Of a stretch of DNA of 64,000 bases, positions 47,864-59,757 are shown piece by piece. The DNA is from Adiantum capillus-veneris (taxonomy: Eukaryota; Streptophyta; Polypodiopsida; Polypodiales; Pteridaceae). Both the position numbers and the translations under genes were made by a program. The notes beneath the pieces were generated by a model. The model saw only the letters and a list, made by a program, of their open reading frames with translations. It was not told the origin of the DNA and searched no databases. Position 1 is the stretch's first letter; each line of letters begins with the position of its first letter. The stretch is from the NCBI GenBank assembly GCA_014529385.2, contig CM043954.1:90857747-90921746 (forward strand), in the 5' to 3' direction.

Positions 47864-49671
47864 CCACTACCCCCTTGTCTTCTCCCATGTTCCTCTCTCT
47901 CCCTCCCCCCTCTCTCTTTTCATCCTTTGCTTCCTCATGCAACAGCTACCATGGTGCTCAAGGACATCACAAATCGTATGCATACATATTTGCTTGTTCG
48001 CAACGTTTGCACCGAAGGCCGCACGTGAGGGTGAGCAGAGGTCATCCCAGGAACTTCGTACCATCGGTGAGATGAATGTTGACGATTCTTAAATATCTTG
48101 CCAATACCATCATATATTTGAATAAAACACCTCTTTATGCAAGGTAACAATATACTTCTTACTTTTGATTGTGTTCTTCTTATCATAAACTTTGAAGTCT
48201 AAGGTGTTGCCTCTACTTGTTTTGTAGTGCTTGGCACAAAGGTTGCTTTTATGCACAAATAGTGAAAGGCTGCAGGTTAGAGAGGCCAAGTGTCACCACT
48301 TTTCCTCTAAAATAGTCTTCTTTGTTATATCTTGCAGGTAGGTGCTTCAAATCCATGCTTATTAGGGGTGGTAGTTTCATCCTAATGTATATTTTTGTAT
48401 TGTTTATTCCCAGCTAGATAGAAATACTTACAAATTTGTACAACATATACTTAACAAGTGTCTTCATTATATAGCTTGCAAATGTTGAATTCATACATGT
48501 TTTTGTTACAAGGTGACCTCTTGCTATGCTAGTTGAGTGGCGTTGTTTGCAAGAATGGCTCAAGGAACTGGCATAACATGAAGCTTTTACGGTGGCACAA
48601 AGCTCTCCTCAGCGGCAATGTGGCTCCCACTACACCAAAAATCATTATGCTGACATGAAGAGATCCCTAGTAGGACAATGCAAAAACTTTTCATTATAGC
48701 AACACACTCTTTCCTAACATGAGGGCACTCCTACCAAAGATATTTTTATGTGATAGGTCACCCCAGGAGCATACCATGTCATGGAATGGATGTAAGAACT
48801 ATGACCGCACTACTCCTTGGAAAGTGTTCACAGATGTATGTTTATCAAAGTTAATGAGAAGAAATTTGGACTTTTTTGTTTGTTGATGTGTAAGAGCACT
48901 CTAGGTCTACCATATTTTAGATTGTTTGATAAGTTAAATAAAATTTGTAGTCATTTAAAGTGTAAGTTTGTTTTTGTTTGGTAAGATTGTACATTAGAAG
49001 ACATAATAAAGTATAAGAGATCTTGACGGAATAAGCCTCGATTAGATTCCTACCATGCACTTGTGACACCAGACCTCTCCTTGAACCTTTTGATTTCTAT
49101 CATTGTGGGAAGTCTAAGGGTGGTCTATTTTCAAATTTTTAGCAATAACTTTTTTTAAAAGGAAATTTTGGCTATTTTAAAGTTTGTACACAGTCTAGGA
49201 GTTCATTCTGATTGTTTTCCTTCAGTTTCAATTTTTGATCGAGGGCACTCCTTGGAAGCCACTTTTGAAGTTGTTAGGGTGAGATTTTGAGAAAGTTTTG
49301 TATGTAGGAAATGCAGTCCTTAACATAATAAAAAACATTGGTTCTCTGAGTATTTTCAGATTCCATGGTTTTAATGCCCGTTCGAGCGCGTAGATTAAGG
49401 AAAAAGTAAGAAATGTCTGTTTTACATCATTTTTTAAGAAATTGCCAACTTGCACGTTGATTTTTGGAAAATCCGAGTAGGATATGATTTTTTTGCATCA
49501 CACGATGGTCGAAGAGCACAACAAGATGAACAAATTTATGTGAGACAAGCCCAGACAGATTCAGACCCAATTGAACACTAGAAGCTCTTGAAAACAACCT
49601 AAAAGTTCAACACTTAAAAAAAAAAAAAAACTTACCACTTGAATTATGACCATGCATAAAAATAAATCTTG

Positions 49672-49888
49672 TACTTGTCATTTTAGGGCCCCAGGGACCC
49701 TCAACATGAGGGGCCACAAGGGCGCGCAAATCAGCCATCCAAAAATTTTGGATGGCTGATTTGCGCGCCCTTGTGGCCCCTCATGTTGAGGGCGCGCAAA
49801 TCAGCCATCCAAAATTTTTGGATGGCTGATTTGCGCGCCCTTGTGGCCCCTCATGTTGAGGGTCCCTGGGGCCCTAAAATGACAAGTA
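49672..49888. repeat. 217-bp nested palindrome
   Basis: The left arm from 49672 (TACTTGTCATTTTAGGGCCC...) and the right arm ending at 49888 are perfect reverse complements over about 70 bp. Inside lie a second copy of the inner half-unit (49746-49792) and a short reversed copy (about 49793-49815). There are thus two further small palindromes, centred near 49745 and 49815, each built on GCGCGCAAATCAGCCATCC. The whole could fold into one long hairpin or a two-headed structure. Confidence 0.93.
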
Positions 49889-50039
49889 TAGGCTTTTTTT
49901 GATGCATAGCCATGAGATAGAACTGGGCAGTTTAATGTGTTCATAGCAACCCCCCCCCAAATGGCAGATACCTAAACCTTGTATCATGCTTATCAACCAT
50001 TTTTTACTTCCTTGTGTCCATCCCCTGTTCTTGGAAATA

Positions 50040-50450
50040 TCTTGGTCCCTATTTGTGCTTGGATGGGCATTCTACGCGCCATTGTGGTCCCTCTTGTTGA
50101 GGGTCCCTGGGGCTTCAAAATGACAAATAGGGGCTTTGTTTTAATGTATGGCAATGAGATAGAGTTGTAGTGTTTGATGTCCGGAGTATTCACTATGTCA
50201 AATTTTCCTATATCACGTGCGTTCACCACAATGGATTGAAAGTAGCCCTTATAGGCCTTACCTACACATGTTTCTGTAACTTTACAAGAATATAAATTCC
50301 CTTCTGTTGAACACATATGCTATGTTACATATACTTTAGTGAACTCCCAAGGTCAAAGGCCTCACAAATTTTGTGCACTCAGAACATTTAGCACTAGAAA
50401 TCAACCAAACAAGGAGCCAATTTTTACTTCCTTGTGTTCACCTCGTGTTC
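50040..50450. repeat. diverged copies of sequence around the palindrome
   Basis: 50060-50165 resembles the right arm and flank of the palindrome (49815-49925): CTTGTTGAGGGTCCCTGGGG, AAAATGACAA, and GGCTTTGTTTTAATGTATGGCAATGAGATAGA against a similar block at 49891-49921. Separately, TTTTACTTCCTTGTGTCCA...TGTTCTTGG near 50003 recurs with changes near 50423. These look like old local duplications. Confidence 0.7.
50181..50230. mobile_element. relic terminus related to the 16.8-kb MITE
   Basis: CCTATATCACGTGCGTTCA is identical to the reversed right end of the MITE at 16840-17057. The bases before it (CCGGAGTATTCACT..GTCAAA) line up with CCGGGGCGGTCACTTATCAAAA. Only about 50 bp match and the partner end was not found, so this is a fragment or a diverged relative. 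Confidence 0.6.
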
Positions 50451-50459
50451 TTGGGAATG

Positions 50460-52560
50460 TTTTGGTTAAGCCATTTCTCTGGTATTTAAAACCACATGTG
50501 ACCCCTATTGTTATAGTATCCGAACAAAGGTTTCTTGATTAGCAATTATATAGGTTCGAGTGATACATATCTTCTATGTTAACAATGCATGTATCTATAA
50601 TTTATGTTTACACTTTCTCTATCCAAATGAGCTACATAGTAAAAATCAAATCCGCAATTCAACAATTAAGTTCACAAGGTGATAGCTATTGGTATGATCT
50701 TTAGCAATACCAAATAAATAGCTACCAATAGCGAATGAATAGGGATATTTAAGAAGGTTTGATACCAAAAACTTGTCAACACTACTCAAAAAGGTGGAAA
50801 CTCAAAGGCTTTATAATATATATGATGAAACAAGAATCAATAATAAGTCACCCCTATATATCTACACCTCCATCTCAAGTTGTCATTTCTCTAAGTCAAG
50901 CTTGGCATAGGCATAGTATGGAAACAATAACATTTTGGAAAGCAAGAATTTAGCTTTCTCAACTTTTGAAATGTTGCTATTGATATATATTCAACATCCC
51001 CAAATGAGGACATCTTGACAAAGGTTATGATCCACTTAATAAGAATAACCATTAGTGATTAAACTGAAATCAAAATATTGCATGAATTTCTTCATGGTGG
51101 AATGATTAAGACTTGAAACTTCAAACATCTTACAGGCAAATCAGAATATCCAAAAAAATCAACAATATTTCTCAAATCTGTATGAAACCCCAGTAATCTA
51201 AATAAAATACTCTCACTCAGTGCGACACCATTTAACAAAAAGAAATATTTATATTGCATTTATCCAGTCTCATAAAAATAATTACAAATGGAGACAATGT
51301 TGTTGATGTTAGGCTTCTCTTACAAGTATTTTTCTTTCTCATCTAGAGATTCATATACACGAGTATTTGTGTGTCTATGACACTAGGGAAGATAGTAGTA
51401 CTATAGGGATGGCTTTTCTAAGAGCTCCTAGAGAGTACCTATTGGTTCAAGATTCTACAAAAATCCTACTATTCTTATCAGAGTCTTTTAACACGGTAGT
51501 GAAAGGTTCCTCACGGAATAAAAATAGGGTGATTTCCATCTCTGCACATGGTTGCTTGCTCATGTCCTCTCAAAACAAGTTGACTCTGTAAGTAGACAAC
51601 AGATTATGTGAGCACAAAGTTATAAAGTACAAAATGATATCATTCTAATAATCTAATGACAACTATACAAAGAATAAATTATAAGAAAAATCTTTGATGA
51701 CTCTCCATAGATAACACAACTTACTTACATTGTGAGACTCAATCACATGCTACAAAACTATAGATGGCGCACCAAAGCCATCAACAAAATAGCACCACAC
51801 AATGTTATGATGTGTGAAGCCTAAACATTGAAATCCATAAAGAGGTTAATTCCCTCCAGCATGATAAACTTAAAGATGGAGATGATCTTAAGCTCTGAAT
51901 GTAAGCTACAAGGGTAGTTTTCTCACCATTCTATCTTTATGTTGGAGACGAATCCTTGCAATGCCCATGCACTATTCACACCTCCTGTTCCTATGGTATG
52001 CAAGTCATGTGAGTTGATGTTTTTTCCACCTTCGGGAGTAGAGGTTTTCATGTAGTGCGAGTGAATGAAAGTAGAAGGAGGAGAATCTTGTTTCATGCTG
52101 TAATGGAGGTGAGAGAAGGGAGAGGAGCTAGCTTGGTGTGGAACTATGCGGTGGGCAAGGGGAAGAGATGGGGGAGAAGCTTGCTTGGTGCTACAATGGA
52201 GATGGGAGAAAGCTAGTAGAGAGATAATGTTGGACTATAGGGAGTGCATGTGGTTGTTGCAGCCATGGAGAGCTTGGAAAAGGGTTTGTAGAGAGAGAAA
52301 ATCACTTTTAGCTATAGAATAGGTTTGGAAAGACTTTGGAGGGTGGAAAATGATGTTTTGATTTTTTTTGAAAAATTTTAATTTTTTTTAATTTTTTAGT
52401 GCACGTTTTTGACTTTTGGAGGTTAAAAATACTTTTTTGACCATGAAACAGGTTAGGGGACCTTTTAAGGAGGGAAAACTTGAAATTTGAAATTTTTTGA
52501 AAATTTGAAATTTTTAGTGTATTTTTAAATCCGGGCCAAAAAGTGGGGGAAAAAAGGTCA
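50460..52560. other. AT-rich non-coding stretch within the putative transposon
   Basis: No ORF above about 75 codons and no family resemblance. Short tandem phrases (GGAGAGGAGCTAGCTTGGTG-like and GATGGGGGAGAAGCTTGCTTGG) occur near 52110-52200. A poly-C run lies near 52570. Confidence 0.5.
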
Positions 52561-53133
52561 AAGTGGTCCCCCCCCCCCTCCCCTCCCCCTTCCCTTTCCC
52601 CTAGCCACCTCCCTTATCTTCTCACTAGGTAAGAGGCCATTAAGAGGTGTAAGGCTACCTTGTCCCCCTACTTTTTTGAGGGTACAGAGTGTGTCCACCA
52701 CCCTCTTCCTATTGGCTGGCCTCTAATTAACCTTAATCCCAAAGGGCCCCTAGAGGGTTCATATTTTTCCTGATGATAACCTACGTTGTTGAGGGTCGAT
52801 AGCATGAGGTTTTCATTGAGCTGGGGTATTCTCAAATGTGGAGATACCTTCGGTGATACGGGTAGCTGGAGCATCCCTTACGAGGCCTCGCCATAGGATA
52901 TGTATAGAGTGGTATAGGTGCTTTTGATGCCGAGTTGGCGGTCTATGGTCAGTTTGACTGTTTATGTGCCTCATTTGGTCTCTTTATAGAGTGCTTTTGA
53001 GAGGCATTGCTCTCTTCTATGCTTTGTGAGTGCCATACTTGGTCATTTTGTCTCGTAGTTTGGTTGACATAGTCCCAAATACAAAGGAGACTCTGCTGAA
53101 ATTTTCCCAGAATCTTTTGGTAGTTTTGTCACC

Positions 53134-56100
53134 ATGTCTACTAGCAAAGACCATGACATTTATGACATAAAGAAGTTTGATGGCACTAATTTTCAGCTTT
53201 GGAAGAATCAGATGCAAGATGTGCTTGTCCAAAAGAAACAGAAATTGCCTATTATTTATGCGACACGGCCTGAAGAGATGAATTTGACTCAGTTTCAGTG
53301 GGAGGAGCTTGATGAGCTATGCAGATCTACAATTAGATTGCACCTTGTTGAGTCAGTATACTTTTCAGTGCTAGAATGTGAATCTGCCTATGCTTTATAG
53401 CAAAAGTTATGCAACACTTATGAAAAGGATACGTCAAGTAATAAGGTTTTCATGATGCGAAAACTATTTAACCTTCGCATGAAGGAGTCAGCCAGTGTTG
53501 CTAGTCATATTAATGACTTTGATTCTCTATTTGCCCAGATTCGTGCACAACGGATCAATATTGATGACGAGATGAAAGCAATCTTCTTACTTTGTTCGTT
53601 GCCACCCTCATAGGATATCTTTTGCACAGCTGTCAGTAACTCTGCTGTGCCGCAAGGCTATGGATAGCTCGCATCATGGCGAAGCTCATTATGTGCAAAA
53701 GGATGGAAAACAGCGTAAAGGTCGTTCTTGGAATCGTGAATCCAAGAAAGAGGGCAATAGAGATGCTTCAAAGGGTAGATCAAAGTCTCCTGGTCGTCGC
53801 AATGTTCAATGCCATTATTGTGATAAGTTTGGTCACATAAAGAAGGATTGTTATGCTTAGAAGCGTGACAAAGGTAAAGGCAAAGGCAAAGACAATGATG
53901 ATAAAGAGGAGAAACCAAAGAGTTCGGTTAAGATTGAAGAACTGAACATAGTGCAAGATGATTGTGATGCACAAGACATCAATATCTTGACTGAAAATAA
54001 TGATGTATTTTATGATGCACAAGAAATTAACTCTATCTTTGCAGAGTTCTATGCCAGCAGAGCTACTTGTTAGTGGTGAAGTGTCCCATACATGGATTCT
54101 TGATTCGGGCGCTTCGTTGCATGTCACACCTCATAGGCATTGGTTTACTACATATAAGGAAACCATTGGCACTGTTACGCTAGGTGACAACTACTCTTGT
54201 GACATTGTGGGCATAGGTGATATTGCTATGGTTATGGCAAATGGGGTGAGGTTTACCATACATAATGTGCGTCATGTTCCAGCTTTGACACGAAATTTGA
54301 TTTCGGTTGGACGTCTTGATGACTTGGGTTACAAAGTCACTTTTCATCAGCAGTCTTGGCGTATTGCAAAAGGTCATCTTATTTTAGCCCATGGTTCTAA
54401 AGTTGGTACACTTTATCCTCTTTATGTATCTGAAAAGAACAATGTTCTTTCTGTAACCGAGCTGCCAACTGTTGCTTTGTGGCATAGCCGGTTAGGTCAT
54501 ATGTCAAAGAAGGGAATGGAAACTCTTTCTCGTTTGGGCTACTTACCGTCTTTATCATTTTCTAATTTTCCATTTTGCGAACACTGTCAATATGGTAAGC
54601 AAACACGAGCACATCGTACACAGTCTTTTGACAAAGAAAGAAAGCCCTTAGAGCTTGTGCATAGTGATTTATGTGGGCCTAAATTCTAAATCCCATGGTG
54701 GTGTGTCTTATTATGTTACATTCATTGACGATGCAACACGACATGTTTGGGTTTATGCTATGAAGTCTAAAGATGAGACTTTTTCTTGTTTCAAAAGGTT
54801 CTTATCTAGTGTGGAAACACAGTCTGAACATAAGTTGAAAGCTTTACGCTCAGACAATGGTGGAGAATATGTCTCCAAAGAGTTTGCAGACTTCTGTTCA
54901 AGTAGGAGAATTAAGCGCGAGTTTACAGCTCCTTATACCCCTGCACAAAATGGTGTTGCCGAACGAATGAATAGGACCATCCAAGAGAGGATTATGTCTA
55001 TGCTATCACAGGCTAATTTACTGCAAGCGTTTTGGGATGAAGCATTATACACTGCTATGTATTTGATCAATAGATCACTACATGCTTCATTACAGTTTCG
55101 TATACCTTTGGAGTTATGGTCAGGACATAAGTTGTCTTATGAAAAACTCCGTACATTTGGCTGCGAAGCTTATGCACATGTATCCAAGGGGTTGCGTGCT
55201 AAGCTTGACCCTAAGTCCAGGAAATGCATCTTTATTGGCTATGGTGTAGATGGTCAATTTGGCTATCGTTTATGGGATCCGAAAAGTCGATCAGTAATCC
55301 GTAGCAGTGATGTTGTCTTCAATGAGACCAAGATGCATAGGCAGCCAATGAAAGAGGTTGAATTCCGAAAAGTGACGTTTTCCGATGTATCACCTCCTGT
55401 ACAGATAGCTCCAGAGCCAATTACTACACAGGCTAGTACAAGCTCTGATCAGCCGAGGAGATCTCAAAGAGTTTCACATCCACCATAACGGTTTGTTCCA
55501 GGCGTGGACTTTGTGTTGCTGACAGATAGTGGTGAGCCTTCTTGTTACAAAGAGGCTATGCTAGCCAATGATAAGGTTCAGTGGGAACATGCTATGAAGA
55601 GGGAGCTATCCAGTATTGCAAAGAACAAAACATGGGAACTTGTTCCATTGCCAAAAGGTAGGAAAGCTTTGCCTTGTAAATGGGTTTACAAGAAGAAGAA
55701 TCCAATGTTGAGAATTACAAAGCTCGTTTAGTGGCCAAAGGTTTCAAGCAAGAATATGGTGTAGATTTCCAGGAAATCTTTTCTCCAGTGGTCAAGATGA
55801 CGACACTAAGAATGTTGCTTGCTTTGGTTGCCACTGAAGATGTGGAGCTTGATCAAATGGATGTCATTACAACTTTCTTACATGGTGATCTTGAGGAAGA
55901 GATTTATATGCAGCAACTTGAAGGGTTTGTGCTCAAGGGCAAGGAACATTTGGTCTGTAAGCTTCTGAAAAGTCTCTATGGATTGAAGAAATCGTCCAGA
56001 CAATGGTATCAAAAGTTTGATGCATTTATGCGTTCCCTAGGCTCTAAGCGTAGTAATGAGGATCCATGTCTTTACATAAAAAGACAACCAACTGGACAGC

Positions 56101-57065
56101 TTATTATGCTTATCCTTTATGTAGATGACATGCTTATTGCTGCTCATTCTAAGAAGGACATTGCTGACTTGAAAACCAAGCTGAAAAGTCAATTCGACAT
56201 GAAAGATTTGGGTGAAGCCAATCACATTTTGGGTATGCGCATTACTCGTGATCGTAAGAAGAGGTTGTTGTACCTTTCTCAAAAAGAGTATGTGCACAAG
56301 GTTCTTGATCGTTTCAACATGCAGAAGGGGAAGGCTTTGAGTACTCCATTGCCTGCATTTTTGAAACTCAGCAAGAACGATTGTCCCAAATTTGCTGAGG
56401 AAAAAGCTGCGATGGCTAAAATTCCTTATGCTTCAGCTTGTGGTAGTCTCATGTATGCCATGGTGGCTACAAGACCTAACATTGCACATGCAGTGGGAGT
56501 TGTCAGCAGATTTATGTCTAACCCTGGTAAAAAGAATTGGGATGCTGTCAAGTCGATTCTCAGATACTTGAGTGGCACTGCAGATAGACAGTTATGCTAT
56601 GGTCGTGGAGAGTCATCCATTTAGGGATTTGTAGACAGTGACTATGCAGGCTGTGTTGACAGTCGTAAATCAACAACAAGTTGGATTTACACATTTGCTG
56701 GTTCTTCTATTTCTTGGAGATCTGTTCTTCAAGATTGTACATCCATTTCTACCACAGAGGCAGAGTATGTTGCATTGAGTGAAGCATGCAAAGAAGCTAT
56801 TTGGCTTGCTCGCCTCGTGAAAGATTTTGGATTGGAGCAGTGTACACCAGTTCTTCATTGTGACAGTCAAAGTGATATTGCCTTGGCTAACAATCCAGTG
56901 TTTCATTCCAGAACGAAACACATTGATGTGCGCTATCACTTCAGTCGTGAATGCCTGGCAAACAAGAGCCTTGATTTAGTGAAGATTCCTACGTCAGAGA
57001 ACATAGCGGATGCACTCACTAAGAGTCTCTCTAGCCCCATCAGTTTCAACACTGTCGTGAGTTGA
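53134..57065 (+). pseudogene. inner copia gag-pol polyprotein, broken
   Basis: Gag starts at ATG 53134 (MSTSKDHDIYDIKKFDG, NFQLWKNQMQDVLVQKK) and meets TAG at 53398. The zinc knuckle CHYCDKFGHIKKDC (about 53810-53855) is in another frame. The protease shows WILDSGASLHVT (54092). The integrase shows LWHSRLGHMSKKGM, CEHCQYGKQ, VTFIDDATRHVWVY, LRSDNGGEYVSKEF and PAQNGVAERMNR, all catalytic positions present. The RT shows WVYKKK, QMDVITTFLHGDLEEEIYM, YGLKKSSRQWY and the catalytic YVDDMLIAA (56118). RNase H shows DSDYAGCVDSRKSTT, STTEAEYVALSEA and KHIDVRYHFSRE, ending at TGA after 57062. Frame changes occur near 53620-53660, 53870-54000, 54680 and 55700, with stops at 53398, 53611, 55486 and 56622. 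The domains are well preserved but the element is dead. Confidence 0.9.
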
Positions 57066-57134
57066 TGGGCATTGGGTGAAGAGTGGTGCTCTTACATCTT
57101 TATAGTCTCCCACATTGGCCATCAAGTGGGAGAA

Positions 57135-57393
57135 TGTTAGGTTTAGTGGCCATGTGGCCGACCGCCCATCACTAACTACCACTAACCCTAAGTGTACAAC
57201 TATACACTTGTGTGAGCCACTAACACTAAGTACAATGTGTATTGTGCCTTAGTGCATAAGATAAGAGAAGAAAGAAAGAGGGCATACAGTACGTTGGCTC
57301 TCCCCCTTCAACCTGTGTGTAGCTATGGTGGTGTGTGTGTAAGTGTGTGCATGCGTATTCTTCTTCCGTTGTGCTCCCAGCTCCTCCCCATCA
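57135..57393 (+). repeat. 3' LTR of inner copia (259 bp)
   Basis: Second copy of 46250-46508, preceded by a short purine tract and followed by CGAAG. Confidence 0.95.
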
Positions 57394-59160
57394 CGAAGTA
57401 CAGGTAATTGCCCAAGGACGGAGTTTGCATGGGCCCACAAACATCACTATGCACAAGCTGCAAACTGCATGTGGCCCGAACTGAACCATCCTTTGGAAAC
57501 TTAGAACACTACATCTTACCCAAAATACAGCCTTCACAAACATGTTTGACAGGTGCTTCAAGAGGCGGCAAAGAAGCAACCATATCAGATTTCTGCAAAC
57601 ACAGCAAACTGGCAAAATTCAGATGACCAAAACGTGCATGCCAAAGTTTTGCATCTGAAATAGCCCTTGAATATGCAACAGCATTTGAAAAATTTTGTCC
57701 ACACTTGTCATACAAAGTGAGCTTATACATCCCACGGCACGAAAGGCCAGATGCAACAATTTTATCGCCAAAATTGAGATCATGAACTGTACATCTGTCA
57801 TCCACAAATTTGACTACAAGTCCAAGTCTAGCAAGTGCGGCTATAGACAAGAGATTCTTCTTGATCCCAGGTATATAAAGTGCATCAACAAATGTGAAGG
57901 AACTGCCATTTGCAGCAGTAAGTACAATCTTTCCAACTCCCTGAACCGGATAAGAGGCATTGTTGGCACAAGTGACTGAATTCCCATGAGGGACAGACTC
58001 GAGAGAGGTAAACAATTCACGATGTGAGGTAATGTGCTTTGTAGCACCATTGTCGAAATACGACACATGTGAATCTGCAGCAATTGACAAGCACGCATCA
58101 TGGATAGTAGGATTGTAAGTGCACTCTGCGCTAAAAGCCCATTCTGTATCAACATCAACATTACACTTTCCTTTCACAGAAGACTCAACAATGGCTGCAT
58201 TTGTAGTGGAACCAGCATTTGCACTGGAACCACCCTCTTTCTTCTTAGCGTCTTTGGCCTTCAACTTAGGATACGACTTGATCTAGTGATCATTAGCTTT
58301 ACAATAATGGCAACGCATCTTCTTTTTGCCCTTATCACCAAAATTTTCAGATGAATTGCTGCCAGCAAAAGCATTAGGAACAAAATTTTTGCCACTCGCA
58401 GAAAAACCATAAGAAGTGGCTGCATTACTGTTACCACCCTTTCTTTGGGAAGCAATAAAAGCCTGTTCAACTGCACGCTGCCTAGTCCTGTTTTTTCTAG
58501 AAAGTGACTCTTGCAACAGCAATGTGCATAATGCATCAAACTTCACACTTCAAGATTTCCTTGGGTCATCAGTCTCCAAGTACTAGCAAAAGTCTGGTAG
58601 GAATCTGGTAAGGCATCAAGAACAGTCTGCACAAGGGAACTGTCTGAAATGACTTCTCCTGCATAAATAAGTTGCTCATTGATATCCTTGACACTAGCAA
58701 GGAAAGTGTCCATATCATCTTCCTCATGCATAATCTTCGACTCCAGCTCTTTACGCAGCAAAGCAATTTTAGCCTCATTGCGGCTTGCATAAAGACCAAC
58801 CAATATATCCCAAGCCTGTTTTGCAGATTTTGTTGAACGGATGTGAGGAACAATGGTGCGCTTCATAGACAACACAATCAATGCATGAGCCTGTGCATCC
58901 CTAGCATCCCAACGAGCTTGTTCTGACATAGGCAAAAAAACTCTAACAACAACAATCCTTGCAGCAAGACCTGCAACATCCTCAACATCGCCTACATCCT
59001 CAGAACCAGGATGTACATCAATGCCTTGAACAATGTTCCAGACACCCTTTGACACAAGAACATGTTGCATCATATATTCCCACATAGGGTAGTTGTCCCC
59101 ATCCAACCTGTCCTCAACAGCAAACATCTTGAACACATCTGTGTTGTTGTTGTCAGCCAT
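57394..59160 (-). pseudogene. minus-strand copia gag, protease and integrase N-terminus, broken
   Basis: Gag starts at ATG 59160 (MADNNNTDVFKMF) with LDGDNYPMWEYMMQHVLVSKG and ends in a frameshift near 58545. The next frame has CHYCKANDH, then a stop where the zinc knuckle should continue; the last cysteine is tyrosine. The protease shows YFDNGATKHIT (DSGAT-like). The integrase zinc region reads LWHARFGHLNFASL and CEGCILGK, followed by a stop and then LQLVHSDVCGP. The frame reaches the insertion point at 57394 and resumes at 46249 on the other side of the inner element. That continuity confirms the insertion boundaries. Confidence 0.88.
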
Positions 59161-59505
59161 GGTAAATGCTGCACCTGATGTGAAAACTGCCTGAAAATAG
59201 GAGAAACGGAGCAAGAACAACACGTGCTATATAGCACAAACCATAGAAGACTATAAGGCACCTGTTATGCAAAAAACGACACTGACAAAAATTCTGCACA
59301 AAATGACGAAATAGCCTGTGCAATACTGCCTGTCGTGGAAAAGAAGGCCGAAATGAGCCCAAATAAAAAGTATGAGCAGACCGAGCTCTACGAGTCCACC
59401 CGAAATATTTGTCGACCTGCGAACGCTTGCCAAAGCTCACTGAAATCGGAGAAAGTGAGCAGGCGTGTACTGGAGCAGCTGGCGACTAAGCCGGGGAGGA
59501 CGCAA

Positions 59506-59520
59506 TCTGCTCTGATACCA
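59506..59520 (-). other. primer-binding site of minus-strand copia
   Basis: The minus strand reads TGGTATCAGAGCAGA two bases inside the 5' LTR end, the tRNA-Met type. Confidence 0.9.
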
Positions 59521-59522
59521 AT

Positions 59523-59747
59523 TGTTGGAATTAGGGTTGCAGAGAAACGCACACATCTTGGAGAAGACGAAGGAAGCTCAAGGCACACAATAGAGAGTGT
59601 ATTACTTAGTGCAATGGAAAGATAGATAGCCCTAGAGTGATGGGCGTATATACAATGCACGGTGGAAAAAACCTCTTAAAGAGGCAAAAAATGCCTCGGC
59701 GGTCCTAGTGTGTTCACACACATCACTACCACATGTATATAGTAACA
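59523..59747 (-). repeat. 5' LTR of minus-strand copia
   Basis: 225 bp matching 43536-43762 with about ten substitutions and a 2-bp difference. The TATTT duplication lies immediately to its right. Confidence 0.93.
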
Positions 59748-59757
59748 TATTTTGTAG

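Larger units (their letters stand above)
47261..52775. mobile_element. putative 5.5-kb DNA transposon with imperfect TIRs, no intact transposase
   Basis: The left end reads GGAGAAATATGAACCTTGCA and the right end, reversed, GGAAAAATATGAACCCTCTA. Further inside, GTAGGGTTAAGGGGACAAGG matches a reversed GTAGGGGGACAAGG, so weak inverted similarity runs for perhaps 150 bp. No clear target duplication was found and no transposase ORF is present. The interior is AT-rich, with a pyrimidine-rich tract (47690-47890) including a CT array (47829-47861), poly-A runs near 47525 and 47640, and repeats at 49.67-50.5 kb. A Mutator-like non-autonomous element is one possibility. Its removal would give the inner copia a normal-sized leader. 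Confidence 0.42.
46250..57393 (+). mobile_element. Ty1/copia retrotransposon inserted in the integrase of the minus-strand copia
   Basis: Two 259-bp LTRs (46250-46508 and 57135-57393) start TGTTAGGTTT and end CCCCATCA. Flanks are CAAAG (46245-46249) and CGAAG (57394-57398), a 5-bp target duplication with one mismatch. A primer site follows the left LTR and an AAGTGGGAGAA purine tract precedes the right one. The coding part (53134-57065) is normal for copia, but 6.6 kb lie between primer site and gag, far more than usual. Most of this excess seems to be a further insertion (47.26-52.78 kb). LTRs differ at about eleven positions by eye. Confidence 0.95.
43536..59747 (-). mobile_element. Ty1/copia retrotransposon on the minus strand, holding a second copia element
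   Basis: LTRs of 227 bp (43536-43762) and 225 bp (59523-59747) are flanked by perfect TATTT duplications (43531-43535 and 59748-59752). Subtracting the inner element (46250-57393 plus 5 bp) leaves about 5.06 kb, the normal size of a copia element. On the minus strand the order is LTR, primer site, gag, protease, integrase (split), RT, RNase H, polypurine tract, LTR. It lies in an 88-bp intron of the CACTA transposase gene. LTRs differ at about ten positions plus one 2-bp indel by eye. Confidence 0.95.

Noticed and set aside
47607..47942. Arg-Glu-Gly-rich ORFs on the minus strand
   Set aside because: They come from a pyrimidine-rich tract of low complexity.
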